This document shows positions 14,679 to 23,900 of a DNA stretch of 39,673 nucleotides, piece by piece. Every line of letters starts with the position of its first letter. The stretch's first letter is position 1. Below the pieces are notes generated by a model. The model searched no databases and was not told the origin of the DNA. It saw only the letters and a program-made list of their open reading frames with translations. The DNA comes from Selenomonas sp. ND2010 (GTDB lineage: Bacteria > Bacillota > Negativicutes > Selenomonadales > Selenomonadaceae), in contig NZ_JNKI01000024.1 of assembly GCF_000702005.1 (NCBI RefSeq), positions 1-39,673 on the forward strand, written 5' to 3'. A program made the translations under genes and the position numbers.

Positions 14679-16361
14679 TTATTCCACCAAACCGTATTTT
14701 CGTGCTTTTGCCGCCACTGTCTTATGCGTAATCTTCAGCATTTTAGCCGCTGCATTGAAACTTCCACACTGGTTCAGGGCATTGGCGATGATTTGCTTTT
14801 CATATTCTTCCCAGGGCAGCACAGCGGTATCCGCCGTGAAATGCTGCACTTCCCGTACAGCCATCTCGCCTTTTATATACGAAGGAAGCGATGCAACGAT
14901 AATCCGATCGCTGTCCATCAGCGTTATCACCCGTTCAATGACATTTTCCAGTTCGCGGACATTCCCCGGCCATTTGTAAGCCATCAAAACTTCCATCGCT
15001 TCCGGCGAAATCCCACGAACCCGCTTGCCACTTTCCACGCTGACCTTTTCAATGAAATGCTCCACCAAAAGCGGGATATCATCGACGCGGTCACGAAGCG
15101 GCGGCAGGCTGATAGGAATGACATTGAGACGATAGTATAGGTCATCGCGAAACGTGCCGTCTTTTACCATCTGTTCCAAATTGCGGTTGGTGGCCGCAAT
15201 AATGCGCACATCAACATGTACGGTCTCTTCGCCGCCGATGCGGTCAAATTCCTTCTGCTGCAGAACACGCAGCAATTTCACCTGCATGTTCTTATCCATC
15301 TCGCCGATTTCATCGAGGAAAATGGTTCCCTTATCCGCCAGCTCGAATTTGCCCAGCTTGCGGCGAACCGCTCCGGTGAATGCCCCCTTCTCGTGTCCGA
15401 AGAGTTCTGACTCCAGCAGCGTTCCCGGAATCGCCCCGCAATTCACACGGATGAATGGCCCCCGTCGACGTTCACTGGCATAGTGAATCCCCTCGGCAAT
15501 CACTTCTTTACCCGTACCGCTCTCACCGCGGATCAGTACCGTAGCCGATGACCCCGCAGCCTTAGAAGCCAGTGCCAGCACGTCGACAACCTTGCCGCTT
15601 TTGCCGATATAATTCTTGAATGCCTGCGCCGTCTTCTTGGTGCGCAAAAGTTCCTGTTCCAAATATTCGGCCCGGGCCGATACCTGCGACAGCCGGGCCA
15701 TGAGATTCTGCAGTTCCGTGATATCCTTGATAACCGACACGACACCGGCAATCTCGCCATCGACGAAGATCGGATTGACGTTAGCCACGACGGTAGTGCC
15801 GTCTTTCTTATGGCTGATGCTGCCAATGCGCGCCACGCCCGATCGCAATACCCCACAGCGATTGCCGTCCGGAGCTGTCTGAAAGACATTCTGCCCCACG
15901 ACCATCTCTGGCGTTTTGTGAACAATTCGCAGATAGGAAGGATTTACATAGGTGATTTCTCCCGTCCGGTCAACGACACAGATGCCATCCTGCACCGCCT
16001 CGAGAATCATCTGCAGGCGTTCCTGCATCAAGGCATTCTCATGCAACAGCAAATCCATCTCGTGAATCTCCCCTGGAGAATTCATTTCGAAATCACTTTC
16101 CAGGAAGCGGACCATCTGGTAGACAGCCTGCCGCCCTTCATCGCCTTCTGCTGCCACAAACAACGAATCACCGCAGCTGATTTTGAGGGCCACCAATTTC
16201 ATCAAGCTGTGCATCTCAAACCGCTCGCTTCGCTCACTGCGGAGATATAGCGGCGTACCGTATTTCTTTCCGAGTTCTTTTGCTCGTTGGACAATCATCG
16301 CCGCAATGCGGGCATGGATGCCGCTGTCGTGATGAATTACAGCCTCTTGCTCAAACATCAT
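14679..16361 (-). CDS. Sigma54-dependent activator with HPr-like and PAS domains
   Basis: This 560-residue regulator remodels sigma54 RNA polymerase. An HPr-like domain (about 1-92) keeps the phosphorylatable histidine H16 in GIHARIAA and a serine (S52, MHSLMKLVALK) aligned with HPr Ser46. A PAS domain follows (about 110-215; GICVVDRTGEITYVNPSYL). The AAA+ domain has Walker A GESGTGKE, the sigma54 loop GAFTGA, Walker B TIFLDEIGE and the arginine region FRDDLYYRLNVIP. A Fis-type helix-turn-helix ends the protein (SFNAAAKMLKITHKTVAAKA). The start follows AAAGGAA by about nine bases. It lies directly upstream of the phased sites and the sigma54 promoter of ptsH, so it very likely controls ptsH, with its HPr domain sensing PTS phosphorylation (inference). 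Confidence 0.93.
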   Translation of the reverse strand: MMFEQEAVIHHDSGIHARIAAMIVQRAKELGKKYGTPLYLRSERSERFEMHSLMKLVALKISCGDSLFVAAEGDEGRQAVYQMVRFLESDFEMNSPGEIHEMDLLLHENALMQERLQMILEAVQDGICVVDRTGEITYVNPSYLRIVHKTPEMVVGQNVFQTAPDGNRCGVLRSGVARIGSISHKKDGTTVVANVNPIFVDGEIAGVVSVIKDITELQNLMARLSQVSARAEYLEQELLRTKKTAQAFKNYIGKSGKVVDVLALASKAAGSSATVLIRGESGTGKEVIAEGIHYASERRRGPFIRVNCGAIPGTLLESELFGHEKGAFTGAVRRKLGKFELADKGTIFLDEIGEMDKNMQVKLLRVLQQKEFDRIGGEETVHVDVRIIAATNRNLEQMVKDGTFRDDLYYRLNVIPISLPPLRDRVDDIPLLVEHFIEKVSVESGKRVRGISPEAMEVLMAYKWPGNVRELENVIERVITLMDSDRIIVASLPSYIKGEMAVREVQHFTADTAVLPWEEYEKQIIANALNQCGSFNAAAKMLKITHKTVAAKARKYGLVE

Positions 16362-16485
16362 AGTGAATCGTTCCTTTCTGTTCCTTCTATTATACTATAA
16401 AACTTCGTCAAAATCTGCCACAAACGCGAAAAAATACTCTATCCCCATCAGCTTTTTCCTGACGATTCCCAGTCTTAATTTTCTA

Positions 16486-16515
16486 TTGTTTCCACGTACC
16501 TCAACATGTTATAAT
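16486..16515 (+). promoter_or_regulatory. Promoter of the TPR/PRC-barrel operon
   Basis: TTGTTT (16486-16491), an 18-bp spacer and TATAAT (16510-16515) predict a start near 16522. Confidence 0.6.
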
Positions 16516-16519
16516 AGTA

Positions 16520-16583
16520 GGGAAAATCTGCAAACGGCAGCAGGATTTTCCCCCACTATGTCGAATCTAGAAACTTAGTGGTA
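16520..16583 (+). promoter_or_regulatory. Structured 5' leader of the TPR gene
   Basis: The transcript would open with a hairpin with 9-bp arms (GGGAAAATC, 16520-16528; GATTTTCCC, 16544-16552) enclosing CTGCAAACGGCAGCAG. A second weak pairing follows, CCACTA (about 16553-16558) with TAGTGG (about 16576-16581), enclosing TGTCGAATC. The combination GCAGGA...TGTCGAA looks familiar from leaders in Clostridia and Negativicutes, but I cannot name or verify a family. Confidence 0.4.
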
Positions 16584-16614
16584 TTATGCCCAAACACAGG
16601 AAGAGGTGAGCAAC

Positions 16615-17661
16615 ATGACATTTATCCTGGTAACGGGCTCCATTATGGCCGTCAGCATTTTCCTCATTTACCATCTCTGCCGTTTTATCGGCATTGAGAT
16701 GAAATGGATTTCGCTAGTGCTTTGCGCCATTATGGCCTTCCTGGTAAATGCCGTGGCCATCTCCATGAGTCCCTTCCTTGACCCATCCCATTATATGCGG
16801 CTGGGAATACTCGTAATCGTAGCAGCCGCCAGTGTCACTTTCGTCAACGAGAAGCTGCTGCGCCGTGGAGCAAAAGAGACCGACCTCACGGTCGAGTGTC
16901 CGAACGCCATCCCAGAGCCCATCAAGGAAGAACCCGTGCCGGTCGCTGAGGTTCTCAGTACCGAGACAATTGCCGAAGCCAAAGAAGAGGCTCCGGCAGC
17001 AGAATCCGCCGTAATCGCCAACGAAGCTGTTTCTTCTGCAGCTGCCGTCGCGCCTGCTAAGGAAGCACCAGCACCAGCGCCCGCAGAAGAAACAGCTGTC
17101 GAGGAAGACGCTGCTGCCCGGGCTGCCAAAGCCCGAGCCGAGGCAAAAGAAAAAGCTCTGGCTCATGCCAAGGCATTGCAAGCCGAAAAAGACGAGGCAC
17201 GCCAAAAGGCCGCTGCCGAACTCAAGGCTCAGCAAGAAGCCAAAGCCAAACAGCAGGTATACCAGCAGGAAGTCGCTGCCCTGGACACCTTGGACAGCCT
17301 CCTCGATTATGCCTACGACAAGGCCCCAAAGCTGCCGGACGCTGCCATCTGTGCCTACCGACAGGCAATCAAGAGCTATCCCGAGGACAGTTACACTCCG
17401 TTCCTCATCATCGAGCTCGTCAATCTTTATAAGGAACAGGCCCACTATCAAGAAGCCATCAAAGCTTACCAAAAAGCCCTGTCCCTTCCAATCATTGCAT
17501 CGAACGATGACATGAAGCAGGAATTCATCAAGAACACCCGCTATCTGACCATCGTCCAGGATATATTATCCAAACATCACGCGCTCTCAACTCCGTTCCC
17601 GGATATCCCGGCGAACATCCTGCAGGAAATCGAAGCTGAATTCCAGCAGCCAACAGAATAG
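16615..17661 (+). CDS. Membrane-anchored protein with Ala/Glu-rich linker and TPR-like domain
   Basis: Function unknown. The 348-residue protein starts with three predicted membrane helices (about residues 2-24, 28-50 and 60-78). A long Ala/Glu/Lys/Pro-rich linker (about 95-215, including a charged coiled-coil-like AAKARAEAKEKALAHAKALQ) follows. It ends in a helical domain with a TPR-like pair (ALDTLDSLLDYAYDKAPKLP; YQEAIKAYQKAL). ATG 16615 is favoured because AGGTGAG sits four to five bases upstream; a GTG at 16606 lies inside that ribosome site. It is followed 27 bases later by the PRC-barrel gene, which has a similar low-complexity linker. A scaffold role at the inner membrane is a guess from the architecture. 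Confidence 0.75.
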   Translation: MTFILVTGSIMAVSIFLIYHLCRFIGIEMKWISLVLCAIMAFLVNAVAISMSPFLDPSHYMRLGILVIVAAASVTFVNEKLLRRGAKETDLTVECPNAIPEPIKEEPVPVAEVLSTETIAEAKEEAPAAESAVIANEAVSSAAAVAPAKEAPAPAPAEETAVEEDAAARAAKARAEAKEKALAHAKALQAEKDEARQKAAAELKAQQEAKAKQQVYQQEVAALDTLDSLLDYAYDKAPKLPDAAICAYRQAIKSYPEDSYTPFLIIELVNLYKEQAHYQEAIKAYQKALSLPIIASNDDMKQEFIKNTRYLTIVQDILSKHHALSTPFPDIPANILQEIEAEFQQPTE

Positions 17662-17688
17662 AGCAGCTAATACAATGGAGGAATATTC

Positions 17689-18639
17689 ATGAAGAAAAGC
17701 GTAGAAATCCTTGGCCTTCCAGTCATCAGCATCACCGAAGGCCGTGAGCTGGGCATGAGCAAAACCCTGCTTATCGATGCCAAAAATGGTACTGTCGCAG
17801 CCGTAACCATCGAAGATGAAGATTGGTACCGCGGGGTTAAATTGATTCCGTATGAATCCGTCATTGCCATCGGTGATGATGCCGTAACCGTTACCAACAG
17901 CGAAAACATCCTGAGCCTCTCCGATGCCGGCGATTATGAAGCACTGCTCGATGAAAACATTCGCGTCATCGGCACCAAGGCCATCACCAAATCCGGTACC
18001 ATTCAGGGCAACATTTCCGAGCTTTTCATCGGGGACGACGGCAAAATCGAAAAATGTGAAATCACTGCACCGGACGGAACGACTACGGAAGTTACCTGCG
18101 ACCAGATTTCTATCTTTGGTAAACAGGTAACCGTCATCGATCCGAACGGTGAAAAAAAAAATAAGCCAGTAACGCCGAAGGCTCCGGAAGCAGCAGAAGC
18201 ACCAAAAGCTGCACCGGCCCCCAAGGCACCGGAAGCTCCCAAGGCTGAGGCACCAGCACCGAAAGCTGAGCCGGAAAAAGCTCCAGAAGCTCCCAAAGCT
18301 GCTCCAGCAGTAAAAGAAGAGCCCAAAAAAGAGGCTCCGAAAGCAGCCCCGGCTGCACCAGCTGCTCCAGCACCAAAAGCTGAGCCGAAAAAAGAAGCGC
18401 CGAAGGCAGCCCCGGCTGCACCAGCTGCTCCGGCTGCCGATACAGCCAAACAGGCTGCTGCCGACAAAGCAACGGAAGAGCGTCATCGCCGCTTCCTGCT
18501 CGGCAAAAAAGCCACCCGTGACATCAAAATGGACAATGGCATTGTAATCGTACAGGCTGGCCAGGACATCACCGAAGAAGTCCTCCAGAAAGCCAAGCTC
18601 GCCAACAAATTCATCGAGCTGTCCATGAACGTTCGCTAA
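17689..18639 (+). CDS. PRC-barrel domain protein with Pro/Ala/Lys/Glu-rich linker
   Basis: This 316-residue protein has two PRC-barrel-like segments in its N-terminal half (about 1-75, SVEILGLPVISITEGRELG; and about 76-155, LLDENIRVIGTKAITKSG). A repetitive linker (about 160-265) contains two near-identical blocks around EAPKAAPAAPAAPA. It ends in a conserved-looking tail with RHRRFLLGKKATRDIKMDNG and ITEEVLQKAKLANKFIELSMNV. PRC barrels occur in RimM and photosynthetic H subunits and generally mediate binding; no enzyme activity is implied. GGAGG precedes the start by six bases. It is probably co-transcribed with the TPR gene. The repeats in the linker DNA (about 18320-18435) may be prone to length change. 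Confidence 0.8.
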   Translation: MKKSVEILGLPVISITEGRELGMSKTLLIDAKNGTVAAVTIEDEDWYRGVKLIPYESVIAIGDDAVTVTNSENILSLSDAGDYEALLDENIRVIGTKAITKSGTIQGNISELFIGDDGKIEKCEITAPDGTTTEVTCDQISIFGKQVTVIDPNGEKKNKPVTPKAPEAAEAPKAAPAPKAPEAPKAEAPAPKAEPEKAPEAPKAAPAVKEEPKKEAPKAAPAAPAAPAPKAEPKKEAPKAAPAAPAAPAADTAKQAAADKATEERHRRFLLGKKATRDIKMDNGIVIVQAGQDITEEVLQKAKLANKFIELSMNVR

Positions 18640-18642
18640 AAA

Positions 18643-18688
18643 GACAATAAAAAACGCTGACTCTGTTGAGCCAGCGTTTTTTATTGTC
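18643..18688. terminator. Bidirectional terminator between the PRC-barrel and OPT genes
   Basis: A perfect 17-bp stem (18643-18659 with 18672-18688) has a 12-base loop. It is A-rich on one side and T-rich on the other, and separates two convergent genes. Confidence 0.9.
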
Positions 18689-18704
18689 AAATTACCGCTA
18701 CTTC

Positions 18705-20729
18705 TTAATTATTTTTATTTCCAAGGACAATTTTCCCAAAAATCCCCAGCGTTATCAGGAATACCACCAGGCCCAGCCATTCAGCTGTATCGGCGAAATC
18801 CTTCCCCACGAGGGCCAGCGGGCTGTCGCTGCCGCCGCTCGATACCGAGACGACGATGATGCCTGCCAGCAGCACGCCGATGATGGACTCACCGACAATC
18901 AAGCCGGAAGCAAAGAGGGTACCACGGCGCATGCCATTCTTTTTGCCCGCTTCTCCTTTTTCCTGCTGGAGTTTCTTGTTGAGGAAATAGCCCATGACGG
19001 CACCGATAACCAGCGGCGTCTGGACAGACGGCGGCAGATAGATACCCATGCCAACAGCCAAGGGCGGCAGGCAAAGATGTCTGGTACGGCGTTTGAGCAC
19101 CAAATCGATGAGCACGAGAACGACGCCCAGCCCCATGCCGAGATAGATATATTCCCAAGCCAGCTGGCTGGAGAAAATCCCCTGGGCAATCGTCGTCATC
19201 AGTGCGGCCTGCGGAGCTGCCAGCGCCTGGCCGGGGTCCATGTCCGGACGCGGTAAAGCCCCCGGGAAACCGTAAGCCTCATAGAGAAGATTCAGGACCG
19301 GTGCGATGACGAGGGCACCGACCACGCAGCCTAAAAGCAGGGCAACCTGCTGACGCCACGGAGTAGCCCCGACGAGATAGCCCGTCTTGAGGTCCTGCAT
19401 ATTATCATTGGAAATGCAGGCAATCGCCATGATAATCGACGTGGTAAAAATAGCCGTTGCCGTGGCGAATTTCTCACCGCCCGGCAGGCTGAAAATGCCA
19501 AAGCTGGAGCAAAGGGCATACATGACAAGAGATGCCACGATAATGCCCAAAATGCCAATCCCCGAAATCGGACTAGAAGACGTACCGACAAGACCTGCCA
19601 TATAAGCGCAAGCGGCCGCCACAAAGAATCCCATGAGCACAGCCACACCAACGCCCACCACGACGACAGTGAGATTCTGTGCCATCGTCAGCCCCGCTGG
19701 GCTGACAAATGCATAAAAGATCCCCAGCAGGCCAACAACCGTCACCGCAAAAACCAGGCCAATGCTCTTGATGGACATGTCAATATCCATGCGGTGCTTT
19801 CCCTGTTCAGCCGCTGGCATATTGAGTGCCGCAATGGACTCTTTGACACCATCGATAACCGGTTTTGCCAGCGTCAATAACGTCCAAACAGCCGCAACGC
19901 CCATAGCGCCAGCACCAATCAAGCGGACGCGCTCCTGATAGACAGCGCCGGCAAACTTCTGCAGCGTCATGCCATCCGGCACAGCGCCCGTAATCGTATA
20001 GAACGGCACAAAGCCCGCCCAAGCAAGCAAAATGCCGACGAGCATGGCCAGACCAGAGGCAATACCAATAAGATAGCCAGCACCAACAAGAGCCGTGGAA
20101 TAACCAATGGGGAACTGCGTCATTCCCTTCCCCACATGGAACCAGAGGGAAAGCCCTCCCGAAAGGACCTGGAAACCATTGGAAAACAGCGCCACGATAC
20201 CAGCGACAATACCGCCGGACATGATTTCTTTCAAGCCACTGCCCTGTTTGGAATCCTTAGCCGAATTGCTGCCAACCTTCAGGATTTCAGCGGCAGCCAC
20301 CCCCTCCGGATAGGCCAAATCACTATGCACCACCATCGCCCGGCGAAGCGGAATCGTGAACAGTACCCCCAGGCACCCGCCGCAGGCCGATACCAACAGC
20401 GTCTGCCAGAACTGGAAGCCCTGCCAATAACCAATCATCAGCATACCCGGGATGATAAAGATGATAGCCGAAAGAGTACCAGCCGCCGAAGCCTGCGTCT
20501 GTACCATATTATTCTCCAGGATATTCGAATCTTTTGCCATCTTGAGGACGGCCATCGAAATAACCGCCGCCGGGATAGCCGACGAAAACGTCAAACCGAC
20601 CTTCAAACCGAGGTATACATTTGATGCCGTAAAAATAACCGTCAAAATAGCACCAAGCAGCATACCACGGACCGTAAGTTCAGGCAGACGCAACTCATGC
20701 TGCATAAACTCATTGTCTTCTTGTTTCAT
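18705..20729 (-). CDS. OPT-family oligopeptide transporter
   Basis: This 674-residue inner-membrane protein of the OPT family (the group also including yellow-stripe metal-chelate transporters) is expected to import small peptides with protons. Many hydrophobic helices run its whole length, and the family features LPELTVRGMLLGAILTVIF near the N-terminus and GTSSSPISGIGILG in the middle are present. The start at 20729 follows AAGGAG by eight bases; a longer frame starts before the promoter's expected leader and lacks a ribosome site. It is transcribed alone, between a bidirectional terminator and its own promoter. The exact substrate cannot be told. Confidence 0.9.
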   Translation of the reverse strand: MKQEDNEFMQHELRLPELTVRGMLLGAILTVIFTASNVYLGLKVGLTFSSAIPAAVISMAVLKMAKDSNILENNMVQTQASAAGTLSAIIFIIPGMLMIGYWQGFQFWQTLLVSACGGCLGVLFTIPLRRAMVVHSDLAYPEGVAAAEILKVGSNSAKDSKQGSGLKEIMSGGIVAGIVALFSNGFQVLSGGLSLWFHVGKGMTQFPIGYSTALVGAGYLIGIASGLAMLVGILLAWAGFVPFYTITGAVPDGMTLQKFAGAVYQERVRLIGAGAMGVAAVWTLLTLAKPVIDGVKESIAALNMPAAEQGKHRMDIDMSIKSIGLVFAVTVVGLLGIFYAFVSPAGLTMAQNLTVVVVGVGVAVLMGFFVAAACAYMAGLVGTSSSPISGIGILGIIVASLVMYALCSSFGIFSLPGGEKFATATAIFTTSIIMAIACISNDNMQDLKTGYLVGATPWRQQVALLLGCVVGALVIAPVLNLLYEAYGFPGALPRPDMDPGQALAAPQAALMTTIAQGIFSSQLAWEYIYLGMGLGVVLVLIDLVLKRRTRHLCLPPLAVGMGIYLPPSVQTPLVIGAVMGYFLNKKLQQEKGEAGKKNGMRRGTLFASGLIVGESIIGVLLAGIIVVSVSSGGSDSPLALVGKDFADTAEWLGLVVFLITLGIFGKIVLGNKNN

Positions 20730-20797
20730 ATAGAATGCTCCTTCTACAACGTATAGTTCCTCTGTGTGTACATCTGTAAAGTACATCAGTATTGAAC

Positions 20798-20825
20798 ATT
20801 ATAGCACATAATTCCTTATTGTTAA
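20798..20825 (-). promoter_or_regulatory. Promoter of the OPT transporter gene
   Basis: On the minus strand TTAACA (20820-20825), a 16-bp spacer and TATAAT (20798-20803) preceded by TGC give a good promoter with an extended -10. The start would be near 20791. Confidence 0.65.
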
Positions 20826-20862
20826 AGGTTGATTATATGTATACATGTAACGGCATTCACAA

Positions 20863-20909
20863 AAAAAGCTGCCAGGAACAGCTTTTCCTCTGTTCCCGGC
20901 AGCTTTTTC
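20863..20909 (-). terminator. Terminator of the amylase gene
   Basis: AAAAAGCTGCC pairs with GGCAGCTTTTT, and inside it GGAACAG pairs with CTGTTCC, with a short loop. The T-run on the minus strand lies just past the amylase stop. Confidence 0.85.
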
Positions 20910-20926
20910 TTAAATCAGTTCTCTCA

Positions 20927-23900
20927 TCAGTTAACCATCATGACGGCCTGATTCTCTCCCAAGTGGAAGGAAATTTCCCCGTTTTTGACCGTTGCTTTGA
21001 TGCCCGTAAGCTGGTCTTTCAACACAGTACCATCCGCAGCGGCAACCTTCAAGGTAACCTGCTGGGCTTTGCCATTGTTAAGGGCTACCACGCCGACCTT
21101 GCCCGAACCATCGACAGCCTTGCGCTGGTAAGCATAGATATTATCCTTAGCCATCAAGGTATCGAGGTCACCCAGCGCAAAGACATTTTTGTTCTTATTG
21201 CGCGCGGTAATTGCCTTCTTGTAGAAGTTCTGCAGATCCTTATCCTCTTTGCCCCAAGGGAACGTGCGGCGGCAGTCCGGGTCCTTGGAACCAAACTGGC
21301 CGGCTTCATCGCCATAATAAACCGTCGGCATGCCGGGATAGCCCATCTCAAAAGCCACGGCCATCTTGAGGCGGCTCTTGCCGAGTTTATAGTCAAAGTC
21401 AGACTTCTGCGCCTGCGTCACGCCATCTTTGCCACCACCATAGGTGTAGATAGCCCGCGCTGTATCATGCGAATCTACGATATTCATAAGATTATAAAGC
21501 GCTTCTTGCGGATAATTCTGGCGCAGCTGCATGAGCACATCATCCGTATCCTGGGCCTTGCCCCCCATGACAAAGTGCATCAGCGTATCGGAAAGCTTGT
21601 AGTTCATGACCGAATCCATGGAATCGCCCATAAAGAACTGCGAACCATCCTGCCAAATCTCACCTAAAAGCAGCGGAGTATCGCCATTCTGCGTCTTAAC
21701 AGCCTTTACGGCCTCACGCGTCTTGGCCCAGAATCCCGGCGGCACCTCCTTGGCGACATCAAGCCGCCAGCCCGAAAGGCCATAATCAAACCATTTCAGG
21801 ATTACGCCTTTATCGCCATTGCGGCCATAGAGCAGATAATCCCCGAGGTCCGTATGATCTGGCGTCGTCTTGTCATAGCCCGGATAGTCTTTGTCGCGGA
21901 ACGGTGCCAGGCTCGAGAAACTCTGCCAATCGTGATATGCGTATTTGTCTCCCATCTCATCATGGGATTTGGTATTCTTGATGTCGAACCAATTCTCCCA
22001 ATGATACGGACTGAATACCTGACCTTCCGCTTCGAGCTGCTTCTTGGCCTCAGCCTTAGCGGCATCCAAGGACAGCCCCTTGCTGTTCTGCAGGTCATAG
22101 ATGCGGCTCCAATATTCATAGGCACCCACCGTCTTATACTTGCCGTAGCGGTCGAAATAGATGGAATCATCCCCGACATGGTTGTAAACGCCATCCATTA
22201 TGAGGTGCATGCCGCGTTTCTTCATTTCATCAGCCAGCTTCTGCAAATCACGGAAATTGCCCAGGAATGGATCCACGGCATCGTAATCGCGCGCGTCATA
22301 GCGATGATTGGAGGAAGCAGCATAAATCGGGTTGACATAAATAGCCGTTATCCCCAAACCCTTTAGGTAGTCGAGTTTCTTGGTAATACCGGCCAAATCG
22401 CCGCCATAGAAGTCATTGCAATCCCATTTATCGCCATCCAAGGCCCCAGCGCCACCATTAGCCGGCGGCGTATTCCAGCTGCGATGCTGGATTGGCTGCG
22501 TGCCGCGCGCCGTATCGCGGGCATTATCATTAGCCGTATCGCCGTTGAAGAAACGGTCGGGGAAAATCTGGTAGCAGACGGCTTCCTTCGCCCAGCCCGG
22601 CGTCTCAAAGCCTTTCTTGTAAGCCGTTACCTGGAAGTATTTCGTACCGGCGAGCTTTAACTCACCTGTGCCGCCAGTCTTGGTGTCATCCCCGTATTCC
22701 TTCGTGTCATTGAGGACGAACTTATAACCATAAATCCCATAGTCCTTCGGAGTAAAGCTTCCCTGCCAGATATCCTGGCCGTTCTTGGTGCCAATTTTCT
22801 TCATGGAGTAATACGTGGTGGTGCCGGAGTCGTAATCCGGATTGTACTCATCGCCGCCCTTGGCCGTCATAGCGGCCTTGGTGACCATGATTTTGGCCGA
22901 CTCCACATCACCGGCTCCCGTACGGATTTTGAGCGTTATAGGCGTGCCTTCTTCCACGGCTCCCCAAGGACTGCGCTCCTCCTTATTCCAGCTGTCATGA
23001 ACGACCTTATCGGCGCGGATACTGCCATCATCGGCAATAATGCGCTTCTTGGCCGCATCATAATAGAAGGTAACATTTGTCGTCTTGGCAATATGGACAG
23101 CCTGCGTAATCGGGGCTTGCCCCGCCTGGGATACCTTGACCGTATAATTGCCAGCCGCCACTTTGGCCTCCGTCTGGTAAAGCCCCGACAGCATCAAATC
23201 ATACATCGTGCCATCAGCCACACCGGCAATTCCCGAAAGCTTCGGCAATTCGCTAGCGTTTAACATCTTGTAATTATGACTGTCGGCAATGCGATGGGTC
23301 TTGTCGTTATAATAGAACGTAACCGTCTCCGGTTTGTCGAGCGTCAGCGAAACATTCGCACCATCGGCTATGCCGTTTAGGCCATAGTTTTCGGCCCAGC
23401 TGCCATTGATGGCAATCTTATAGTTATAAGTACCCGCTGGCATATTCTTAATCGTGAACGTGTAGAAACCATGGTCGCCCGCCGTCATCTTGGTCGCCAT
23501 ATCCGACGGTGCCCATTTCGCAGCTGCTCCGCCCAGGGTCTGCAAGTCACCACAAAGCACGATTTCGCGCTGGTTCGCAAACTTGGCCTGCTCAGCCGCC
23601 TTGCCTTCATAATCGTAGGAAATCGCATGCGTCTTTTCGTCATAGCTAAAAGTTACTTCGTGGTCAGCAGCCAGACGCAAAGCGATATTGCCGCCATTAG
23701 GCTGGCCGTCCTTGCCGTAGTTCACATCCCAGGAACCGCCCTGCGCGACCTTGAAATCGTAATTGCCAGCTTTGAGCTTGCCCGTGAAAACGCGATGGCC
23801 CTTGCCGTCAGCTTTCATAATCGTCTTGGCGTCAGACGGGTCCCAGTCCTTGGCCGCCCCCAAAGCACTCTGCAGGGAACCGACGAGTACAACATCCTGC

